Part shown: positions 1 through 8,426 of the stretch, piece by piece
Numbering within the stretch: position 1 is the stretch's first letter
How the letters are laid out: each line of letters begins with the position of its first letter
Origin: Oscillospiraceae bacterium
GTDB lineage: Bacteria > Bacillota > Clostridia > Oscillospirales > Ruminococcaceae
Assembly: GCA_031266415.1 (NCBI GenBank)
Contig: JAISBB010000001.1
Span: 1 to 64,000, forward strand
Direction: 5' to 3'
DNA: 64,000 nt
Notes under the pieces: generated by a model
What the model saw: only the letters and a program-made list of their open reading frames with translations
What the model was told of the DNA's origin: nothing
Database searches by the model: none
Made by a program: the position numbers and the translations under genes

Positions 1-373
1 TTCCCAAACTAAACCACATCCTTTTCTTTTTTTATTCCCGCCTTACTTACCTTTATGTTTATTACTATATTAACATAACTTTGCATTATTTAAAAGATAT
101 TATATTGTAAAATACTAAATATTGCAAACATGTAGTCGAACAATAAATATAATTTAAAAGAATAAAAAAGACTGTCTGATTGCACTTCGCAAATCGCTAG
201 CCTTTTCTATTCTTTACTTCCTTACAAGATTTTCACCAAACTAATCGAACCCAGCAAAAGAATGTGTGTGTGGCCGCCTAGTAGGGTATAACAAGAGGCA
301 GTACTAAAAAGATAGATAAAGTGGGTAACTCAATCTAACCTCAAACTTGAAAGTCAGCAACACAGCTGCCACT
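1..373. other. AT-rich stretch without a recognisable gene
   Basis: I see no supported gene, tRNA or repeat here. Short open frames overlap the 3' end of the following minus-strand gene but have no ribosome binding site or recognisable product. The segment from about 160 to 300 is less AT-rich and contains a T-arm-like string on the minus strand, but no cloverleaf can be folded around it. If a nucleoside ABC transporter follows the binding protein gene, it is not encoded here. Confidence 0.5.
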
Positions 374-1387
374 TTACTCCATTTCCGAAACAACCAAATC
401 GCCATCAATGAATTTTTGCTTTGTTTCTTCAAGTTTTTGCAAAACTTCATTAGGTATATTTGCCGAAATACCAATAAGGTCAACGCCATTTTCCTTAACC
501 CCAAAGATAATCTCAGACCCAAACTCGTGCTGCTTGCCAGAAGCAACATTGCGCACCAAATCAAAAATTGCAACATCAACTTTTTTTGCGGCAGAAGCAA
601 TAACATTTTGTGGTGCAAGGCAACTTTGATCTGTATCTACACCAATTATTTTACAATTTTGTTCTTTGGCCGCTTCTATTGCTCCGGACCCTGCAAATCC
701 AGCAGCGTGAAACAAAACGTCGCAACCTTCTGCAATTAACACAGTGGCGAGGTCTTTCCCCTTGGCTGTGTCTGTAAAAGTTCCAGCAAATTGAACTAAA
801 ACTTCAATTTCTTGTTTTTTCTCTGTGGCAATATGCTTAACTCCAGCTTCAAATCCACTTTTAAATCTTTCAATAGCCGGTGCATGCATCCCTCCAATAA
901 ATGCAACTTTGTTGCTTTGTGTTAAGTTACCTGCCAAAATTCCAGCAAGGAATGCAACTTCGTGTTCTTTAAACGTTATACATGCTAAATTTGGTGGAAT
1001 TGAATCAACACTGCAATCAAGTAACACATATTTTTGATTAGGGTTGTTTTCTGCCTCTTCCTTTATTAACGAGGCAAATTTAAAACCAATGCACAAAATA
1101 AGGCTTGGCTTTTGATCTGTTGCACGCCTTAGATTGTCGCCAAAGTCAGCCTCTTTTTCTGTTTCAATATATGAAATTTCTGCGCTCAATTCATTTTTTG
1201 CTTTTAACAAACCAGACCAAACACCCTCATTAAAAGACTTATCTGCAATTCCACCCTCTTGAGTTAAAAGAATTATCGAAAATTTTGAAGAGTGAAGTTC
1301 TTGCTGTGTTTGTTTTTTAAAAAAGTGAAAAGCACAAATTACAATTACAATGCCAATGATTAATGGTAAAATCAAGTTCTTCTTCAT
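374..1387 (-). CDS. BMP/PnrA-family nucleoside-binding protein
   Basis: This is a basic membrane protein (BMP) family binding protein. Such proteins usually deliver purine nucleosides to an ABC importer at the outer face of the membrane. The family motif GGIADKSFNEG lies about 50 residues from the start, and the periplasmic-binding fold continues to the end. I chose the ATG at 1387 because it is followed at once by MKKN and a hydrophobic segment and has a GAGAGG site upstream. An in-frame ATG at 1426 would overlap deoD. The hydrophobic segment contains a Cys preceded by Ile, not Gly/Ala/Ser, so the lipobox is atypical and the protein may be membrane anchored instead. Its place directly after deoD fits nucleoside uptake followed by phosphorolysis. 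No transporter ATPase or permease genes are in the window. Confidence 0.88.
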   Translation of the reverse strand: MKKNLILPLIIGIVIVICAFHFFKKQTQQELHSSKFSIILLTQEGGIADKSFNEGVWSGLLKAKNELSAEISYIETEKEADFGDNLRRATDQKPSLILCIGFKFASLIKEEAENNPNQKYVLLDCSVDSIPPNLACITFKEHEVAFLAGILAGNLTQSNKVAFIGGMHAPAIERFKSGFEAGVKHIATEKKQEIEVLVQFAGTFTDTAKGKDLATVLIAEGCDVLFHAAGFAGSGAIEAAKEQNCKIIGVDTDQSCLAPQNVIASAAKKVDVAIFDLVRNVASGKQHEFGSEIIFGVKENGVDLIGISANIPNEVLQKLEETKQKFIDGDLVVSEME

Positions 1388-1419
1388 AATTTTTATTTTT
1401 TCCTCTCTGTTTTTCCTCA

Positions 1420-2136
1420 TCAACATTGAATAGTGTTTAATGCGATTTTTATCATATTTTTAAATCCCAATTGCCTTTCTTCTGAACAAAGTGCTTTTTC
1501 AGTGCCAATAATATCAGAAATAGTGCAAATACAAAGCGCGTTCTTTTCATTTTGGGCTGCAACACTGTAAAGACCAGCTGCTTCCATTTCTACTGCTAAA
1601 ATCCCAATGTTTTGCCAACTACTGAAATCAGTTTTACTATAAAATAAACTGGAAGACAAAATATTACCAACAGTAATTGGGATCCCCAATTTTTGCGCAA
1701 TTCTTATAGCGCTTGAAATGAGCTTAAAAGAAGCAATTGGCGCGAAATAGCCGCTAACACCAAAAACATGCGAATAATCAACATCCGAACAAGCACCAAC
1801 AGCAACAACAATATCATACAAATTAAGACTTGAGTTAATGGCACCAGCAGACCCAACTCTTATGATATTTTCAACATCATAAAAAGCAAATAATTCATGT
1901 GCATATATACAAATGGAAGGGACTCCCATACCACTTGCCATAACAGAAACATGTTGTCCGTTGAAGTAACCCGTGTAACCAAGCATACCACGTACTTGCG
2001 TTACTAAAACCGCTTCATCTAAAAAAGATTCTGCAATAAATTTCGCTCGCAGTGGGTCACCTGGCATTAATACATTTTTCGCAAAACTGCCCGGTGGCGC
2101 CCCTATATGTGGGGTTGGTACATCAAGACTATTCAT
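1420..2136 (-). CDS. deoD: purine nucleoside phosphorylase DeoD
   Basis: DeoD splits purine nucleosides with phosphate into a free base and ribose-1-phosphate in the cytoplasm. The 238-residue length is normal for the hexameric type. Visible motifs are MPGDPLRAKFIAE near the N-terminus (phosphate-binding Arg), SGMGVPS, RVGSAGA, the VEMEA nucleoside-binding segment, and TISD with the downstream EERQ, which match the catalytic Asp and Arg of the E. coli enzyme. The ATG has an AAGGTGG site nine bases upstream. The gene lies between rpmF and the BMP-family binding protein, so salvage of imported nucleosides is the likely job. Confidence 0.93.
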   Translation of the reverse strand: MNSLDVPTPHIGAPPGSFAKNVLMPGDPLRAKFIAESFLDEAVLVTQVRGMLGYTGYFNGQHVSVMASGMGVPSICIYAHELFAFYDVENIIRVGSAGAINSSLNLYDIVVAVGACSDVDYSHVFGVSGYFAPIASFKLISSAIRIAQKLGIPITVGNILSSSLFYSKTDFSSWQNIGILAVEMEAAGLYSVAAQNEKNALCICTISDIIGTEKALCSEERQLGFKNMIKIALNTIQC

Positions 2137-2159
2137 TTATTAATGCCACCTTTTTAAAT

Positions 2160-2351
2160 TTAAGAAGCTTCTTCTGTAATTTTAATGATCTCTCTACCTT
2201 TGTAGTAACCGCAAGTTTTACAAACTCTGTGCGGCAACTTAAAACTTTTACAATGCGGACAAACAGCAAGGTTTAAAACAGGAAGCTTCCAAACATTGGA
2301 CCGTCTTTTATTTTTCCTCGCTTTTGAGGTTTTTCTTTTTGGTACTGCCAT
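2160..2351 (-). CDS. rpmF: 50S ribosomal protein L32
   Basis: This 63-residue protein has the L32 N-terminus [18 protein letters not shown] and a zinc ribbon formed by CPHC and CKTC. It binds 23S rRNA in the large subunit. The AAGGAG site eight bases upstream fixes the start. In many Firmicutes a YceD (DUF177) gene precedes rpmF, but here it is absent and rpmF has its own consensus promoter at 2414-2442. deoD follows after a 23-base gap and may be co-transcribed. Confidence 0.97.
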   Translation of the reverse strand: MAVPKRKTSKARKNKRRSNVWKLPVLNLAVCPHCKSFKLPHRVCKTCGYYKGREIIKITEEAS

Positions 2352-2413
2352 TTATTTACACTCCTTTTAGCTTCTATGTGTTAACCTAGACAAAATCAAA
2401 CAAACACTTTGTA

Positions 2414-2442
2414 ATTATAGAGCCTTCTTACAACGTTGTCAA
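2414..2442 (-). promoter_or_regulatory. sigma-A promoter of rpmF
   Basis: Read on the minus strand, this is a perfect TTGACA -35 box (2442-2437), a 17-base spacer and a perfect TATAAT -10 box (2419-2414). It sits about 60 bases upstream of the L32 start codon and probably drives rpmF-deoD-BMP. Confidence 0.85.
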
Positions 2443-2509
2443 TTTTTTACCTTTTTCTTTAGTAGATTATCTGTTGAAAAAAGTAAAAAAGCAAACACTT
2501 ACTCTTTTA

Positions 2510-2538
2510 TTGCAATTAATTTTCTTTTAGTCTATAAT
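2510..2538 (+). promoter_or_regulatory. sigma-A promoter of tRNA-Thr
   Basis: TTGCAA (2510-2515), a 17-base spacer and TATAAT (2533-2538) lie about 32 bases before the mature 5' end of the tRNA. It is divergent from the rpmF promoter. Confidence 0.8.
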
Positions 2539-2569
2539 TACTTACGTCATTATCAATGTATTGGCAATT

Positions 2570-2645
2570 GCTGTGGTAGCTCAGTTGGTAGAGCAGCTGA
2601 TTCGTAATCAGCAGGTCGTGGGTTCAAATCCCACCCTCAGCTCCA
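2570..2645 (+). tRNA. tRNA-Thr (anticodon CGT)
   Basis: A full cloverleaf can be drawn. The acceptor arm is GCTGTGG/CCTCAGC, the D arm GCTC/GAGC, the anticodon stem GCTGA/TCAGC around the loop TTCGTAA, and the T arm GTGGG/CCCAC. The CCA end is encoded. The anticodon CGT reads ACG, so the tRNA is threonine. The acceptor stem has one T-T mismatch at position 5-68. Confidence 0.95.
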
Positions 2646-2692
2646 GCGTTTTATTAACAAAGAGGTAACTACTTATTAAGGAGTGTAGGCCA

Positions 2693-3295
2693 GTGGCAAT
2701 ATCTAATATGTTATTGCTCTGCTTGTTCTGCGATAATTTTCTATTTATTCATGGGTTAGGAGTAAAAAGATTAATTGCAACATTAAATGATGAATATTCT
2801 CAATTTAATGCGATGAAAACCGCAGGGTTATTATCAGCTTCTTCAATTCACATATTCATTTATTTTAACATTGTCAAACTAATTTTTAAATTAAAAACAG
2901 AAGGAATTCCTTATGCAATTATTCCATTTGTTTTATTGATTTGTAGTTTAGTGGGTTTTTCCACATTAACCGCAATCATAAAATTAAGCAAGCGAAAATT
3001 CAGAAAAATGGAATTACTTGGTGTTAAGTTGCTAAATATATTTTTTGACCCACTGGTTTGGGGAATAAACTTAATTTGCATTTACAGAAGCTATGATTTT
3101 TTTTACAGCATATTTTTCCTAATTGTCGGCTGTTTGGGGTATGTTTTTTGTTCCCATTTAATTCAATTTGATATCAAATATATTAAAAACAACAAAATCC
3201 CAAAGTGCATGAGGGGAACTCCAATTTTATTCATTTACATCGGTCTTCTTTCGTTGGCGTGCTTTGGAGTACGAGGCGAACAGATATATGTTTAA
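2693..3295 (+). CDS. polytopic membrane protein, unknown function
   Basis: I do not recognise this 200-residue protein. It has about five or six hydrophobic segments, near residues 50-64, 75-98, 113-127, 133-155 and 175-193, joined by Lys-rich loops, so it is an integral membrane protein. The start is a GTG with an AAGGAG site nine bases upstream. The gene begins 47 bases after tRNA-Thr with no separate promoter that I can see, so it may share the tRNA promoter. It is followed 13 bases later by a lipoprotein gene, which suggests that the two act together at the envelope. Confidence 0.7.
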   Translation: MAISNMLLLCLFCDNFLFIHGLGVKRLIATLNDEYSQFNAMKTAGLLSASSIHIFIYFNIVKLIFKLKTEGIPYAIIPFVLLICSLVGFSTLTAIIKLSKRKFRKMELLGVKLLNIFFDPLVWGINLICIYRSYDFFYSIFFLIVGCLGYVFCSHLIQFDIKYIKNNKIPKCMRGTPILFIYIGLLSLACFGVRGEQIYV

Positions 3296-3308
3296 GGTAC
3301 GTGATCAA

Positions 3309-4727
3309 ATGAAAAAGCATTTGAAACTTCTTTTTCTCATCGCTTGTAGTGTATTTCTGCATGGGTGTACTGAAATTAACCTGGATATTAAAGGGGCAAT
3401 CCATGCACCACTTCTTTCAAACGAACAAAAAGGCTTAAAAGCCGCACTTAAAGAACACACAAATGGGCGTCCAATAAAATTAATTTACCCTCACAAAGGT
3501 GAATATATGACGCCATTTTTTCGCCAAAAAACTGATGGTAAAAACAATATGTTTTTCGTATTATATTCAGATAAAGAAAATCGGCGAGCTGTTGCAAAAA
3601 TTGGGATGTTAAAGAAAACAAATGATTCCTGGAAAGTTATAAGTGACGAAACAATTTTTGAAAGTTACAACATAGAAATTGAAAAAGTTGCTTTTTTAAA
3701 AATGAGCGAAAATGAGAACAAACTTCTTGTTATTAACGGAAGCGCAACAAACAAACAAGCTAAAAAGATTGCACTTTTTAAATATGACCAAACACATATG
3801 GAAAACGTGACAACAGAAGACTGCACAGATGCAGTGGCGTATGATATTGATAAAGATGGGCTTTGGGAATTGATTTGTGTTGATCGGCAAAGTGCTGATG
3901 TACAAGTGCTAAAGTTTGACACCAACTCTAAAAATAAGTTAAAACGTTACTCTACTGTACTGAAACAAGATAAAAAACTAATCGGACATCACAAAATTAC
4001 AATTGGTCCGCTTAAAAACGGGAATTTTGCTATTTTTGTTGATGAAGTCGTTTACAGTGAAAAATTTAAATCTGAAATGTTGCTAACAGAAATTTTGGAA
4101 TTTTCTAAACGAAAAATATACAATCAAACGTATAAAGTATGGGATTATCAAAATGAAACAGATTATGATATAACAGAATTAACACAAAGAGATGTTGGCA
4201 TTGAACTTCGTGATGTTGATAATGATGGTTGCCTCGAAATTCCTCGTGAAGTTTATATAGCAGACCAAGTAGAAGGAAAAGACTTAAAACAAATAAATTG
4301 GCTAACATTTTCGGAAAACGCACTTGAAACAAAAAAAGTAACATTAGTCAATTCATTGACACCATATACTTTAGAGTTACCAGAAAAATGGATTAAATTC
4401 CAAACAAAACATCTTAATGGCAACAAATTTACGTTAAAAGAAGCAAGTATTGGGGTAAAATACGAATTCAAAGTGGAAGAAAATAAAAACCGATTAACAA
4501 TTTACGACCATGTTACCGATGAAGAATATTTATGTATATATGCAATTTCCAAAAATGAAAACACTAAAAATGAATTTGTTATGTTTGAAAGCGACAAAGA
4601 TTACGTTTATTACGTTCGTGTTGCAAAAGATAACCCAGACATTGACGTGGAAAAACTAAAAAAATATCTTAAAATTGGCAAACAAATATCAGAAAGTTCC
4701 AGTGACTTGCTTTTAAATCAAATTTAA
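3309..4727 (+). CDS. putative lipoprotein with VCBS/FG-GAP-like calcium loops
   Basis: The protein begins MKKHLKLL, then a hydrophobic stretch and the lipobox FLHGC, so it should be a surface lipoprotein. I chose the ATG at 3309 because it gives this signal peptide. An earlier in-frame start adds residues without a signal. The body has two Asp-rich loops, YDIDKDGLWEL and RDVDNDGCLEI, of the kind found in VCBS/FG-GAP beta-propeller repeats that bind calcium. No catalytic motif is evident. A role in sensing or binding at the surface with the upstream membrane protein is inference only. Confidence 0.72.
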   Translation: MKKHLKLLFLIACSVFLHGCTEINLDIKGAIHAPLLSNEQKGLKAALKEHTNGRPIKLIYPHKGEYMTPFFRQKTDGKNNMFFVLYSDKENRRAVAKIGMLKKTNDSWKVISDETIFESYNIEIEKVAFLKMSENENKLLVINGSATNKQAKKIALFKYDQTHMENVTTEDCTDAVAYDIDKDGLWELICVDRQSADVQVLKFDTNSKNKLKRYSTVLKQDKKLIGHHKITIGPLKNGNFAIFVDEVVYSEKFKSEMLLTEILEFSKRKIYNQTYKVWDYQNETDYDITELTQRDVGIELRDVDNDGCLEIPREVYIADQVEGKDLKQINWLTFSENALETKKVTLVNSLTPYTLELPEKWIKFQTKHLNGNKFTLKEASIGVKYEFKVEENKNRLTIYDHVTDEEYLCIYAISKNENTKNEFVMFESDKDYVYYVRVAKDNPDIDVEKLKKYLKIGKQISESSSDLLLNQI

Positions 4728-4778
4728 TTTAAAATATCCTTGAATAACTAGTTAAGCAAGGAAAGAGGTGTTAAAAAC

Positions 4779-5129
4779 ATGGCTCTTGAAGAAAATGAAC
4801 TGGGGGAAATAACCGTTTCAGAAGAATTTTTCATAGATGTTATTAAATCTGTTGTTGCCGAAAGTTTAGGAGTTGTTGGAACAATAGAGAACGTCGAACA
4901 GAAAATAAAATCGTTTATTAAACAAAAAATAAATAATTCCGGTATATTAATAGAAAAGCACGATCAAAACCTTTTCATAGAACTGCACATAAAAGTAAAA
5001 TATGGCGTTAACATATCAGAAGCGGTGAAAAATCTTGTAGAAAAAATTCGTTATACCATTGAAAATTATGATGTGGGCATGTGCGTTAAAAACATAGATG
5101 TGTGTGTAGACAAAATGGTTTCTGATTAG
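4779..5129 (+). CDS. Asp23/Gls24 family envelope stress protein
   Basis: This 116-residue protein belongs to the Asp23/Gls24 (YloU-like) family. The N-terminal GEITVSEEFFIDVIKSVVAES and the later LHIKVKYGVNISEAVKNL match the family core. Such small proteins sit at the inner face of the membrane and are linked to cell-envelope stress. An AGAGGTG site lies nine bases before the ATG. The fakA-like gene starts 23 bases downstream, the conserved order in Firmicutes, so the two are probably one operon. Confidence 0.9.
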   Translation: MALEENELGEITVSEEFFIDVIKSVVAESLGVVGTIENVEQKIKSFIKQKINNSGILIEKHDQNLFIELHIKVKYGVNISEAVKNLVEKIRYTIENYDVGMCVKNIDVCVDKMVSD

Positions 5130-5151
5130 TTTAAAACAGGAGGACCTTTCA

Positions 5152-6774
5152 GTGATCAATGGGCAAATTTTTAAAGATAGTATAATATCTGCCGCAAATA
5201 ACATAAGTAACCAGAAAAAGTTCGTTAATTCATTAAATGTATTCCCGATTCCAGACGGAGACACAGGTTTTAACATTGCGAAAACAATGAATGCAGCAAA
5301 AACCGTGCTTGTTAGCTTGCACAATGACGTTAATGTATGCGATGTAATAAAAGTAACCGCTTCTTCATTGTTGCGTGGTGCACGCGGAAATTCAGGCGCA
5401 ATTATTTCTTTAATTTTCAGAGGATTTAATAAAGCACTGGAAAAGAAAAAAATGGCAACCGCACTTGATTTTTCAAAAGCCTTAAAGTGTGCGGCAGATA
5501 TTGCATATGGTGCCGTTTCAAAACCAACAGAGGGCACTATGCTTACAGTAATCAGGTTGGTTGCAAACGAATCTGAAAAATTTGCGAAAGAAAGCAACAA
5601 TTTCCAAGAATTTTGGGCTAAAGTTTGTGAAAAAGCACAAGAAGTACTTGAAACAACACCAGACTTATTACCAATTCTAGCCGAATCTGGAGTTGTTGAT
5701 TCCGGCGCACAAGGTTTAGTAATTATATTTGAGGGCATGAAAAGTGTATTTGAAAACACTGAAATAATCAAGTTAACACAAGAAGAAACCATTTCTGAAA
5801 AAGTTACAATTAGCAGCGTACAAAATGAAAATGCATTTTGTTATTGTACTGAATTCTTAGTTGAAAAACTTAAAAAAGACCTAAACACAAAACAATTAGA
5901 AGAATATTTAAATAAACTTGGCGACAGTGTTATTTTAGTAGATGACAACAATGTAATTAAAGTGCACGTTCACACAAACCATCCTGGGTTGATTTTAGAA
6001 AAAGCCTTGGAATTAGGACCTTTAAACAGCATAAAAATAGACAATGAATCTGCTGCCGTAAAAAAAACTACCAATACCGAAAAAAATCAATTTGTATATA
6101 AAACAGTTGATGAAAATATTAATTACGGGTTTGTTGCCGTTGCTTCTGGACCTGGGATTTGCGACTTGTTTCAAAGTCTTGGGGTTAACAATATTGTTCA
6201 AGGCGGCCAAACAATGAACCCCAGCACAGAAGAAATTTTGCAAGCAATTGAAGCAACTCCTTCAAAAACTGTATTTGTGCTCCCCAACAATAAAAATGTT
6301 ATAATGACAGCAGAGCAAACTATTAATTTGGCAGATAGGGCAGTGATTGTTTTACCAAGCCGAACTGTGCCGCATGGAATTGCGGCGCTTCTTTCGTTTG
6401 ATGAATCAATTGAAACAAAAAAGAACCAGTTGGTAATGCTAGAGGCTATTGAAAAAGTAAAAACAGGGTTAATAACAAACGCTGTGAAAAATTCTAAAAT
6501 TGCTGGCAATGAAATTAAGGCTGGTGATGTTATTGCAATAGAGAATGGGAAAATAAAATTTGTGGCAGAAGATTATTTAAAAGCATGTTTAAAACTGATA
6601 AAAAGTATGGTGAAAAAACACAACAATTACATCACTATTTTCTGTGGTCAAAACATAGACAAAGCGACTGCAGAAAACCTAGAAAATCAGGTGAAAACTA
6701 AGCATAACAACTTCGAAATAAATATTATAAACGGTGGGCAACCAATTTATCCATTCATTATTTCAATTGAATAA
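5152..6774 (+). CDS. fakA: DAK2-domain fatty acid kinase FakA (YloV-like)
   Basis: FakA phosphorylates fatty acids carried by a FakB (DegV) protein, feeding exogenous fatty acids into phospholipid synthesis. The N-terminal DhaL-type domain shows NVFPIPDGDTGFN (about residues 29-41), with the Asp cluster that binds the two magnesium ions, followed by LLRGARGNSGAI. The C-terminal half is the DegV-like domain usual in this family, and the 540-residue length is normal. The start is GTG with a perfect AGGAGG six bases upstream. No fakB gene is in this window. Confidence 0.9.
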   Translation: MINGQIFKDSIISAANNISNQKKFVNSLNVFPIPDGDTGFNIAKTMNAAKTVLVSLHNDVNVCDVIKVTASSLLRGARGNSGAIISLIFRGFNKALEKKKMATALDFSKALKCAADIAYGAVSKPTEGTMLTVIRLVANESEKFAKESNNFQEFWAKVCEKAQEVLETTPDLLPILAESGVVDSGAQGLVIIFEGMKSVFENTEIIKLTQEETISEKVTISSVQNENAFCYCTEFLVEKLKKDLNTKQLEEYLNKLGDSVILVDDNNVIKVHVHTNHPGLILEKALELGPLNSIKIDNESAAVKKTTNTEKNQFVYKTVDENINYGFVAVASGPGICDLFQSLGVNNIVQGGQTMNPSTEEILQAIEATPSKTVFVLPNNKNVIMTAEQTINLADRAVIVLPSRTVPHGIAALLSFDESIETKKNQLVMLEAIEKVKTGLITNAVKNSKIAGNEIKAGDVIAIENGKIKFVAEDYLKACLKLIKSMVKKHNNYITIFCGQNIDKATAENLENQVKTKHNNFEINIINGGQPIYPFIISIE

Positions 6775-6780
6775 ATATTT

Positions 6781-8103
6781 ATGAAAACTTTATTTGATGC
6801 AATCAAATCTTATATTGAGTCACAACCCATTCGATTTCACGTTCCTGGGCATAAAGGGAAATTAAAATTAGAGAAATACGATTTAACAGAAATTCCAAAA
6901 CTAGATAGTTTATACAGTAGCTGCAATTGCATAAAAAATTTAGAAACTGAAATCGGGGAACTTTACGAATGTAAAAGCATAATCAGTGTTGGCGGCTCAA
7001 CTCTCTGCATTCAAGCAATGATAGCTAGTTCACTTAAACCAGGTGAAAAAATTGTAATAGACCGCCATATCCACATCTCGGTTCTAAATGCACTAATACT
7101 ACTCAATGCAGACCCAATTTGGGTATATCGAAAACATTCAACACAAGCACCATTTGGGCAGCCAATTGAAGAAAAACAATTAGACCTCACCCTTAAAACC
7201 AACAAAGATGCTAAATGTGTTTTCATTACTGGCGAAGATTATTATGGAATGGCACCTAATATCCCTGCACTTGCTGGTGTGTGCAAAAAGTATGGGGCCA
7301 AACTTTTAGTAGACAATGCACATGGTGCTTATTTGAAATTTCTTCCCAAAAATAAACATCCCATTCACCTTGGTGCTGACTTGTGCTGCGACTCTTGGCA
7401 CAAAACATTCCCCGCCTTAACTGGCGCTGCCGTTCTTAACATGACTGAACAATTTAATGAAAACTACGTTAAACAAAGAATGCAAATGTTTGGTTCGAGT
7501 AGTCCCAGCTATTTAACAATGCTTTCTATAGATAGATGTTTAGCATACCTTAAATCTAATTTTTCACGCGATTTATCTGTTTTATTGCCAAAATTAACCC
7601 AATTAAAAAACAAACTAATAAAATTAGGCTTTGAAATTTTAAATTGTGAAGAAAACAGTTTAAAGTTAACAATTTCTAGTTTAAACCTGGGTTTAACCGG
7701 ATTTGAACTAGCAGCACACTTAACAAACCGTAACATACATTCAGAATACTGTGATCACAATTGCGTTGTTTTCATGGTTGGGCCACAAAACTCCCCTGAA
7801 GATTTTTGTAGGTTGACAGAAGCTTTAAAGGAAATTAAGCCCAAAATAGCACAAACCAAAGTCAATTATTCTTTAAGACAAAAACTAGTTTCACAAGAAA
7901 AAATTTCTGCTGCTAGTTTTATGAACTTCACACCCACATTAATTGAGGAAAGTGAGAAAATGATGGCTGCAGGTCCGGCTGTGGTAATGTGTCCACCTTG
8001 TGTTCCAATTATAATGCCAGGAGAAATAGTAACACAGGAAGTAATTCATGTTTTGAAAGTATGTAAATATAAATTAATAAATGCGTGGAGGGTGAATTTA
8101 TGA
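6781..8103 (+). CDS. Orn/Lys/Arg decarboxylase family PLP enzyme (YaaO-like)
   Basis: This is a fold-type I PLP enzyme of the ornithine/lysine/arginine decarboxylase group. It shows PIRFHVPGHKG at the N-terminus, the SVGGSTLCIQA cofactor loop, LVDNAHGAY (the Asp that contacts the pyridine nitrogen plus the stacking His), and SWHKTFPALTGAA, which holds the PLP lysine. Its 440 residues match YaaO-type enzymes, which lack the N-terminal wing domain of the large decarboxylases. The exact substrate cannot be read from sequence. It lies just before darA-holB-ricT, as in Bacillus, but tmk and yaaR are missing. There is no clear ribosome binding site, so translation may be coupled to fakA. Confidence 0.85.
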   Translation: MKTLFDAIKSYIESQPIRFHVPGHKGKLKLEKYDLTEIPKLDSLYSSCNCIKNLETEIGELYECKSIISVGGSTLCIQAMIASSLKPGEKIVIDRHIHISVLNALILLNADPIWVYRKHSTQAPFGQPIEEKQLDLTLKTNKDAKCVFITGEDYYGMAPNIPALAGVCKKYGAKLLVDNAHGAYLKFLPKNKHPIHLGADLCCDSWHKTFPALTGAAVLNMTEQFNENYVKQRMQMFGSSSPSYLTMLSIDRCLAYLKSNFSRDLSVLLPKLTQLKNKLIKLGFEILNCEENSLKLTISSLNLGLTGFELAAHLTNRNIHSEYCDHNCVVFMVGPQNSPEDFCRLTEALKEIKPKIAQTKVNYSLRQKLVSQEKISAASFMNFTPTLIEESEKMMAAGPAVVMCPPCVPIIMPGEIVTQEVIHVLKVCKYKLINAWRVNL

Positions 8104-8423
8104 AACTTATTATGGCTGTGATTTCTAGTGACGATAGCAATAACCTAATAAAAGCGTTAACAACCGCCGGCTATTCCGTTACTAAACTATCTACAACTGG
8201 TGGATTCCTTTTTTCTGGGAACACAACACTAATTATTGGAATTGAAGATGCAAAGGTAAATGAGGTACTTAAAATTATTGAAGAAAAAAGCAAAAAACGC
8301 AAAAAAGTTGTGCCAACATCTGCTTCTTATGGCGTAGGCGTATATGCTGCATTCCCAACGGATATTGAATTTGGTGGCGCTACCGTTTTTGTTTTAAATG
8401 TGGAAAGATTTGAAAAAATATAA
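8100..8423 (+). CDS. darA: cyclic-di-AMP receptor DarA/PstA (YaaQ)
   Basis: This is a PII-like trimer that binds the second messenger c-di-AMP. The sequence MKLIMAVISSDD, TTGGFLFSGNTTLIIGIE and the Tyr/Gly-rich SYGVGVYAAF segment match the family. The ATG at 8100 overlaps the decarboxylase stop as ATGA and has a GGAGGGTG site, so I prefer it to an upstream in-frame codon. The small T-loop is Lys/Arg-rich. Its regulatory target is unknown here. Confidence 0.92.
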   Translation: MKLIMAVISSDDSNNLIKALTTAGYSVTKLSTTGGFLFSGNTTLIIGIEDAKVNEVLKIIEEKSKKRKKVVPTSASYGVGVYAAFPTDIEFGGATVFVLNVERFEKI

Positions 8424-8426
8424 CTT

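Noticed and set aside
230-270. T-arm-like GGGTTCGATTAG on the minus strand
   Set aside because: No matching acceptor, D or anticodon stems can be drawn, so it is not a tRNA or tmRNA end.
5016-5792. Open frame of 258 codons on the minus strand
   Set aside because: It lies opposite the Asp23 and FakA genes, both of which have clear family motifs and ribosome binding sites. The antisense frame has neither.
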